DNA of 64,000 nt from Hemerocallis citrina (taxonomy: Eukaryota > Streptophyta > Magnoliopsida > Asparagales > Asphodelaceae): assembly GCA_017893485.1 (NCBI GenBank), contig CM030366.1:48110283-48174282 (forward strand), read 5' to 3'. Under the pieces are notes generated by a model. It made no database searches. It had not been told where the DNA came from and worked only from the letters and a program-made list of their open reading frames with translations. Shown here one piece after another: positions 57,430 to 64,000 of this stretch (within the stretch, counting starts at the first letter, position 1; every line of letters begins with the position of its first letter). The translations under genes and the position numbers were made by a program.

Positions 57430-57950
57430 TCAAGTAGCTTCCTCGAAAAGATGATTTCTGCACAGCACCTTGACCATCGGTATCCCTTTATTCCTTAACA
57501 TTTTTTCCTGCTGATCCAAAATTTCTACCCGCTGCTCTTTATAGATTAAGTTCAGCTGCAATCCCTTCGACACTTTGGGCAAATGGTGATTTTGATCCGG
57601 CACGTACTTCCTAAGCATAGATTCATGAAACATATTATATACATGTGCTAATTCTTCTGGTAACTCCAACCTATAAGCTACATTTCCAATCCTCTTCAGT
57701 ATCTTGTACGATCCTATATATCTTGATGCCAGTTTACCTCCCCTTCTGAATCTGATCACACCCTTCACCGGAGATACTTTCAGGGATACATAATCTCCTT
57801 CCTCGAACTCTGACTCCCTTCTCCGAACACCAACATAGCTTTTCGGCCTACTTTGAGCTCCATCATGTATCTTTCGGATTAATTCGATCCTTTTAGAAGT
57901 CTGCTATATCTCTTTGAATATCTGACCACCAAAAGTGTTGCTTGTCCTTA
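57430..57950 (-). pseudogene. Chromovirus integrase, C-terminal part with internal deletion
   Basis: The frame from about 57902 to 57430 reads DGAQSRPKSYVG, GDYVSLKVSPVKGVIRF, LASRYIGSYKILKRIGNVAYRL and HVYNMFHESMLRKYVPD, then EQRVEILDQQEK and KVLCRNHLFEEAT. This is the integrase C-terminal domain and chromodomain-like end of Tekay/Del elements. Directly upstream (57950-57903, other frame) is YKDKQHFWWSDIQRDI, the integrase zinc-binding region. The catalytic core between them is missing, so a deletion joined the two near 57903. It is dead. The Met at 57768 is internal and not a real start. Confidence 0.85.
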
Positions 57951-57952
57951 TA

Positions 57953-58411
57953 TGTAATATCCCAGATTTTTAAATAATACTTTTAAGATTAATAAATGAA
58001 TTAATATGATTTTTGGTGATTTAATAAATATTTTTCTGAAATTTACCTTTTTACAAGTGCAAATATTTTTTGGGAAGTTCAAAGTCAAAAAATTATTTTG
58101 TGGAAACTCATTATTTATTATTAGATATTATTTGTGAATTTTTTGGGTTTTTCTGATAATTATTGGACTTATTTGTAAATATTACAAAAAATAGACTTTT
58201 GTGCAAAATTATCACTTGGAGTAAAAACTCCATATTTTCGAATTTTTAGGCTGGGCTTGATGCCTAGTCAACTCAAAGGTAAATAGTTTAATTTTTTTTA
58301 ATAAATTTCGTTTATTTTGCAAGTTTTGATAAAGAAGGGTCTTTTTGCAAAATTGCCACAAATAGGGAAAAAAGTACAATTTCATTTTTTTGGGTTTTCA
58401 AATAGTGTCGG
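57953..58411 (+). mobile_element. LTR F, 5' part only
   Basis: Starts TGTAATATCCCAG (57953), inserted into the integrase remnant. Its body matches the start of LTR E at 61502 in layout: a GGTGATTTAATAAATAT-like line, ACAAGTGCAAATA, and a GGTCTTTTTGCAAAATT line. So F and E belong to one family. It is cut by LTR D2. The remainder is not recognised inside the window, and the expected duplication (TTATA at 57948-57952) has no partner seen. Confidence 0.6.
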
Positions 58412-58491
58412 TGTAACACTCCGTATTGTACGATACCTTCTTTTGGGGTTTTCAAACAGTGCCGGTGTAACACTCCGTATTGTACGATACC

Positions 58492-58494
<3 letters not shown>
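58387..58494 (+). repeat. 54-bp tandem duplication across the F/D2 junction
   Basis: Two copies (58387-58440 and 58441-58494) each contain the end of F (GGGTTTTCAAA) and the start of D2 (TGTAACACTCCGTATTG). They differ at a few bases, so the duplication is not very recent. Confidence 0.9.
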
Positions 58495-58569
<75 letters not shown>

Positions 58570-61501
58570 CCGTATGCATGCACTTGATTGTAGTATTATG
58601 GGTTGATTTTGCTATCATGGTGTGTAGTTAGGGTTACGGGACGGTTCATGGGAGGATTACATTCTAAAGATGCACGAGAACGAGGAGGACCGATACTAGT
58701 ATAAACGTTGATTTTCGGCACGACGCCTATGCAAATATAATACTGTATGATACTATAGTGGATATATATTGCGTGCGCTTGATAAACCTCTCGTCTCGCA
58801 CTCGTAGAGACGCATTTACCCTTAAGTTGGGCAGCCAACACAACAACCACCAAACCATGGGTTAGAAGCCATGGTTTGATCCAAAACCACCTACACACCT
58901 ACCTTACCCCCTAGCTTCAAAATCGGCCATATCCCCTTCTTTTCTCCATTGTTTCTCCACTCCATTCCACCTACTTGCTCTGGAAATTTCAGAACTCCTC
59001 CAAGAGAGAGGAAGAAAGGAAGAAGAGAAAGTGAAGAAGAAGGTCTCAAGGAAGGATTTTCAAAGGGAAAAGCTTGAGAAGATCAATTCCTCTAAAGCAA
59101 CCAAGGGTGGGGAGTTACTTACTCTAAACCTTCATTTCTTGTCTTTTAATTGATTTTCTTGCATGCATGTATGATAGGATGTGCTAGAATGATCATCTAA
59201 GAGTTGAAAGTTGAAATCAGAACTGAAACTAGAAAACTGGTTCAGAATGTCATTTTGTGGATTTTCCTGAGAGCAAACTACAAAAAATTAGACCATGGAA
59301 TTTTTAGGAATTGTTCATATTTATGTATAGACTATTCATGATTTATTTCATATTTTTCTGAGGTCATTTGATATCTAATAAAATCGAATGGTAGAACTGT
59401 GTTGTAAGGCAGAATCAGCAATTGATAAATAGAATGACTGATGTTGTAGGAATTTTCCTAATTTATTGGTGCATGATCTTGATCTGAAATTTTTACCCTA
59501 GATTCCTGCATGCATCTAGATTCTGTAAACATTTCAGGAAAATGTTTAGATGAGTTTATAGGCTTGAGAAAAATTGATCTCTAATCAGTAGCTGAAGCCG
59601 AGCTAAAGAATAGGATGACTTTCTGTGCTAAGTTGAAATAGAGAGAACTCACTGTATACTTGGATTTTTTTATATGAGATCATTTGCAAATTGTTTATTA
59701 TGATCTCTAGTTTCATCACCATAAATTTTATGTCATTTGGACAAGTATGTAATTTAATATGAATTATGAGTATGTACTGTGCTGGTTTCATCCAGTTTGG
59801 ATACCCTGTAGAGATTGGGCATTTGAGACTCTTTAAGAGCACATTTTGAGAACCTGATTCATTATAGAGTTGTAGTAGACAGCTTGATCTTTCCAACAAG
59901 ACCAATTTGAGGCATATGAAGTAAAGGGTTGACTTACTGTAATTTTTGTAATACTGGACAGAGACCTAGAGTGGATCTGAGTGCTCTGATTTGGAGAGAC
60001 CCATTGTGTTATTTGGTGCATTGGTGAGAGATGTGTGTGTTAGGATGAGTTATTGGTATAATTTGGACTCATGACCAACTAGAGAGTTGTTGAGGACACC
60101 CACACCCTTCTATAGAAATTGGGTTTGTGACGTTCTGACGAACGAGTAGTATTTTGTGCTACCGGTAAGGTACAGCCCGTGTACAGGAAGCACGCAGGCT
60201 GAGGCTTGAGGGACTATTTTGAGGACCTAGATGTTTGAATTTGAGTTCATGACCAACTAGTAAGTTGTAGCCTAGGATCTTATCTTCCCGGATTGGGCTT
60301 GTACACTCCAATCGGAGTTGTGTCGAGAGAGTTATGACCATTTTAAGTTTCGGGCAGAAACTCGTAGGTCGCTTAGTCATGGTTTTGACTAAGTATTGTC
60401 AGGATTTTCCTTGTATACTATCAGAGTTGATGACTCTTGTCTAGGGATGGTTGATATCTGGTATTGAGGTTGTTGACTCCCAGAGTGCGATGTATGACTC
60501 GAGTTCGTCATTTGGGTAAGGGATACTCTGCACCTGTCAACCCTACATTATAAACTTCCGCTGAAGCGTAGGACATCCGAGCGTGCCATTGAGATAAGTT
60601 CTCAAGGGTGAACATACATTCATAGCCGGGACAGCGGCGAATGTAGGCCGGAATGCTGGACAATTCCAAGCCAGGAAAGTGGCAAACCGGACCGGTATCG
60701 CCAGGGCCAGAGGTTGATAGGCAAGTATGGAAGCAGTCTTATCTTTACCCAAAGTAATTAGAGTAAGGCAGCGGTTAGAATGGCATATTAAGGGGTTGGG
60801 AAATTGCATTAGTCCTAGTAAACCATAGTCGGTGCTGTACCTTCCAGTCGTAGGGATACGTTTTCAGCACTCATGAGTGAGTCCTCGGCTCGTATCTCGA
60901 TCTGTTAATTCGCAAAGCTTTGTCGGAGTAAGGTACGGGAGGCTAGGAGGATTTGACCTCCCGAGGTGCTCACATCCCTATGCACGGGGGTTTGTGTTTT
61001 GGTATATACTTTAGTTCATAACCAATCAGGGGTGAACACGCATGCATCAGTCCATAGGGGTGGACATGGGAATCATACGGTCGAGCGACCGGATTCAACG
61101 CAGCTTTCTGAGGAGGTCCGTACACGGGTACGAAGCGATAGCTACGACCACCACTTAGGCACTGCAGTGGCAGAACTGGATTGACCAGCTACAACCTCCT
61201 TGGGCGACGGACAATCTATTGGGAACTGGATGGGTACAAGGGTAGGATGCATGGTGAGGGATTGAACCCTACAATCAGGGAAGGCGAACTCCTTGGAAAG
61301 TATGTAGTGTGGGATGCATACGTTTCCATCGAAGTTGATTTTGGGAAAGTATGTAGTATGAGATGCATACGTTCCCAACTGAATTGCATTAGATTAGGTG
61401 CATCGTGTGCATTCTTGTTTGTGCATTAGATTAGGCCATGCTTGGGTCTGGAACGCTTGTAGTATGGGATGCATGCGGATCCAGATTTCCAAGTCTTGCT
61501 T
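58466..61501 (+). mobile_element. LTR D2, inverted copy of LTR D, truncated by LTR E
   Basis: Starts TGTAACACTCCG (a duplicated start also lies at 58412) and follows LTR D throughout: TA microsatellite, AACCATGGCTTCTAGC-type segment in complement, the CGAACGAGTAGT block near 60140, and three GGGATGCAT units at 61297-61480. It breaks off at AAGTCTTGCTT, where LTR D would continue GCTTTAGAATAGG. LTR E starts at that point, so D2's last ~0.5 kb should lie beyond the window. With 21936-25007 it forms a ~3-kb inverted repeat. Confidence 0.85.
58494..58566 (+). repeat. TA microsatellite in LTR D2
   Basis: About 70 bases of TA repeats close to the LTR start, longer than the matching tract in LTR D (24941-24978). 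Confidence 0.95.
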
Positions 61502-62628
61502 TGTAGAACCCCGTATTTTCAAATATTATTTTTATATTTGAAAATGAAATTAAATTTATTTTTGGAGATTTAATGAACATTTTCAGAAAAATTTATCTTT
61601 TGTACACGTGCAAAACAAGTGCAAATGCTTTTGTGAGAAGTGTGAAAACTTAGTTTTCCTTATGAAAAATCTTTATTTAATATTTGAGATTTAATTAGTA
61701 TTTTTCCAGATTTTTCTGAAATTTATTGGAGCTATTTGCAATTTTTGAGAAAAGAAGGACCTTTTTGCAAATTTGATATTTTTAAGGGTTAAAGTGCAAA
61801 ATGTATATTCTGGACATTTTGAACAGTATTAATTGAGATTTAGAATGTATATTTTCTTATAAATCCTGATTTAAATGAGTTTTGATGGAATTTCCAAAGA
61901 ACGATCTATATATGTAAATTTGTATTTTGGAAAGGGTTGTTTTGCAAAGTTGCGGGTAAAACCCTAATATTCAATCCGGCATATTTAAGAGATTTTTCCC
62001 CAGCCGTCACTGTTGAGAAAAATACAGAACTTTGGAGATCTATTTTGGTGGAGAAGGAGACTTTGGATCTAGCAAGAGGAGGATTATTCTCGTGGACTTT
62101 CTCAAACCTAAAGGTGAGATATATAAAAATTGTTTTGTTGTTTGATGTATGTTTGTTGTTTGATTTGATGTTTTGCATGAAAGAAACTTGTCTTGTTGTT
62201 GATCTATGTGTGCAGGTATCATTGATATATTGACTTGATGTTGGGAACAATTTAGATCTCGTAATGTGGTGTGAATCATGTGAATAATTGTGAATGAAAT
62301 AGTAGATCTTTATTGTTAAAATTGTTTACCAAAGCATGTTGAGATTTGAGTATGAACATCTGGACATTAGATCTATAAATCAGATTTTGGTTTAGAATCA
62401 TGAAAGAGAGTTAGATCTCGTAAAACCTTAAAGAAAGGATTTGTGATTTAGAACATGAGAACGTAGATCTTGACACATTGATGTTTTGAGTGTTATATGC
62501 ATATACCTGATGAAGATTCATTGAGATTTATTATTTTCCTGAATACGAACTATTTTCATAACATTGATCACTAGAAAGCTTCAGAATTCGATTTTGTAAT
62601 CAGACCTAAACTTTGAGGTAGGCCGACA

Positions 62629-62966
62629 GTCGACTGGCCTACTGTACAGTCGACTGGTACGAGCCTGATACTGTATTATTATAATCTTTGAAATAGTCAT
62701 TCTGGACAATCGACCTAGCCATTAGGCAGTCGACTGGTCCACTGAGGAATATTATTTTGTAAAATTTATTAGTCCTTTCTGGACAGTCGACCTATGACTC
62801 CTTTAAGTCGACTCATAAACTTAGAATATATTTAGAGAAATTATTGGAATTTACCTCGGGTAAGTCGACTGATCCCTTTCTTAAGTCGACTGATAAATGA
62901 CTTAGTTTATTTTTGTAAAATCTTGAATTGCTCTGGACAGTCGACTTCTCATCAGTATGAGTCGAC
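62629..62966. repeat. Array of five paired GTCGAC palindromes, ~78-bp period, in LTR E
   Basis: Pairs start at 62629/62649, 62709 (ATCGAC)/62729, 62786/62807, 62864/62885 and 62940/62961. Spacing within pairs is 20, 20, 21, 21 and 21 bp. Pairs repeat every 76-80 bp. Flanks are mostly (C/A)AGTCGACT(G), as in the Sirevirus. The intervening sequence does not match the Sirevirus. Confidence 0.92.
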
Positions 62967-63383
62967 TGATACTGAAGGATATTTGTAAACTTCAGTGTTA
63001 ATTCGAATGATTAGTTTTTATACACTTGACATTCAGTTCAGTATATGATTAAGCAATTGATCAGTGTATGATTAGGCAATTGACCTTGAGACATTCAGTT
63101 GAGTATGTCATTGAGACATTTAGTTGAACCACCTTGCTTAGTGGGACTTTAGTTTTGACTTTTGAGTTGAGTCTCTAGAGGAGGGTGACCCTGGTATACC
63201 GGTGTTGAGTATTTTGTTGAGGCCCATTGAGGCAATTCAGTTATTAAGTTTTGAATTTAGGCCGGTAGGGTACATCACTCTAGGAGATTCGTTAAGTAAA
63301 CAATTAAGTAAAATGATAAGGACAGGCACTAGTGGTGATATGATGAACGGGAACATGAGTCAAGAACCTCAGTATGGCTTTCG

Positions 63384-63655
63384 GTGTGGGATTTAATCTC
63401 CGAAATTATCACAATAGATTATTAGTGGTGTGGGATATGTCTCCGGAATTATCACAGTCATGTGGTGTGGGACAATCTCCGGAATTATCACGGTAACTAT
63501 TTGTGGTGTGGGATTGATCTCCGGAATTATCGGTGTCGAGGTGAAGCACATGTGGTATGTTGTGGTGACGTGTCAATGTTTCGGTGTGCAATGATCTCCG
63601 GAATTATTCAAGTGAAATATCTTGGGTGTGGGATCCATCTCCGGAATTATCGGGC
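63384..63655 (+). repeat. Tandem-like array of GGTGTGGGAT-N-TCTCCGGAATTATC
   Basis: The core CCGGAATTATC or a one-base variant starts near 63401, 63443, 63479, 63521, 63598 and 63641, so steps are about 36-43 bp with one double step. Each is preceded by GGTGTGGGA. Spacers vary, so it is not a simple satellite. Confidence 0.9.
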
Positions 63656-64000
63656 ATGTGATACTATCCATGGTTTATCTTTATCTCGTAGTAGTCATCG
63701 TGTTAGGATTAGTTCATAATGCGGGGATTGAACCCTATGAAGTGAAGACGTTAAGGGCTTGCACCGAACCTATGTATAATGGGATGCATAGACTTCGACA
63801 AGTACGCATTAGAGAGTCTGCATATAGAACTTGTGTTTTCTTGGCTTGGTTTTTTGCATTTGGTTTTCCTATTTCCTACACCCGACACTTAGTTAGTTCC
63901 ACTTGATGTTTTATGTACTGTCATTTCGTATTTCTCATTTTCTTACTTAGTACTTGTTGATTAAGAATTTATGAGATATGATCTTTTATGTGGTTTGTTT

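Larger units (their letters stand above)
61502..64000 (+). mobile_element. LTR E, 5' part, runs off the window
   Basis: Starts TGTAGAACCCCG at 61502, inserted in LTR D2 after TGCTT (61497-61501), the expected target duplication. It is the same family as F. Contents in order: AT-rich promoter region with ATATTTAA (61981), a leader-like segment ending AAG|GTGAGA (62113/62114) with a matching acceptor TGCAG at 62211-62215, a GTCGAC pair array (62629-62966), a TTGAG/TTCAGT-rich degenerate tract (63020-63150), a TCCGGAATTATC repeat array (63384-63655), and a GGGATGCAT motif (63781). No coding region reached. Small ORFs are translations of repeats. Confidence 0.75.

Noticed and set aside
63384..63655. 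CRISPR-like spaced repeats
   Set aside because: Eukaryotic LTR context, imperfect repeats with uneven spacers, no cas genes.

Overview
This window is repeat-dense, AT-rich nuclear DNA from a large-genome flowering plant, probably a eudicot. The evidence is a young Sirevirus (SIRE/Maximus) Ty1/copia element with an env-like third ORF, decayed Ty3/gypsy elements of the Tat and Tekay/Del-like chromovirus lineages, and many 3-4 kb LTRs with TGTAACNCC...GGGCGTGACA-type ends. I found no intact host gene, tRNA, rRNA or CRISPR. Only a weak exon-like remnant at 286-634 may be host sequence. I cannot name the species. LAYOUT: 1-634 is an unclassified flank. 635-3886 is a minus-strand chromovirus 3' LTR, followed by its PPT and the stump of its internal region: protease at 3950-4000 and gag at 7271-7977. 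Everything from RT to integrase is deleted. That stump received a solo LTR (4001-7026, TSD ACATG) and a four-deep nest. The nest is LTR C (7982-28801, minus, TSD TGTCA), containing LTR B (8545-25794, plus, TSD TAAAC), containing LTR D (11565-25007, minus, TSD TACCT), containing the complete Sirevirus (12065-21930, minus, TSD TAGTG). Every level has a perfect 5-bp target duplication, so the order of insertion can be read directly. 28807-30062 is unassigned. 30063-30350 and 36839-37328 look like two halves of a plus-strand (antisense) ORF of a Tat-lineage element, split by a minus-strand LTR (30352-36838) that itself carries a plus-strand LTR (31478-34544). 37590-38320 is a ~110-bp tandem repeat. 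38541-43077 and 48910-49681 are the broken pol and gag of the Tat element on the minus strand, with gag split by a solo LTR (43083-48909, TSD AGGCA). That LTR hosts a deleted Sirevirus (44129-45751, TSD CCCTC). 49682-51662 is the probable Tat leader and 5' LTR. 51663-55256 is a mosaic LTR, and 55257-57950 is a second chromovirus 3' end (LTR, PPT, integrase C-terminus). 57953-64000 is a further nest of LTR F, LTR D2 and LTR E, the last running off the window. HOW IT WORKS: the 9,866-bp Sirevirus has LTRs of equal length (1,397 bp) with about 13 differences by eye, a tRNA-iMet PBS, a PPT, gag, protease-integrase, RT-RNase H and an env-like ORF. Its coding frame carries stops and a frameshift, so it probably cannot move on its own. 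The other elements are LTR-only or heavily deleted, so no working gene set is present. The most unusual signal is a non-coding architecture: pairs of the palindrome AGTCGACT 20-22 bp apart, with pairs often repeated every ~66-80 bp. These stud the Sirevirus LTRs, its 3' region and even its coding linker. They recur with the same geometry in the unrelated LTR E at 62629-62966. A second coherent signal is the leader design of the 3-4 kb LTRs: TATA box, GC-rich block, then a conserved AG|GCAAGT splice-donor-like site.
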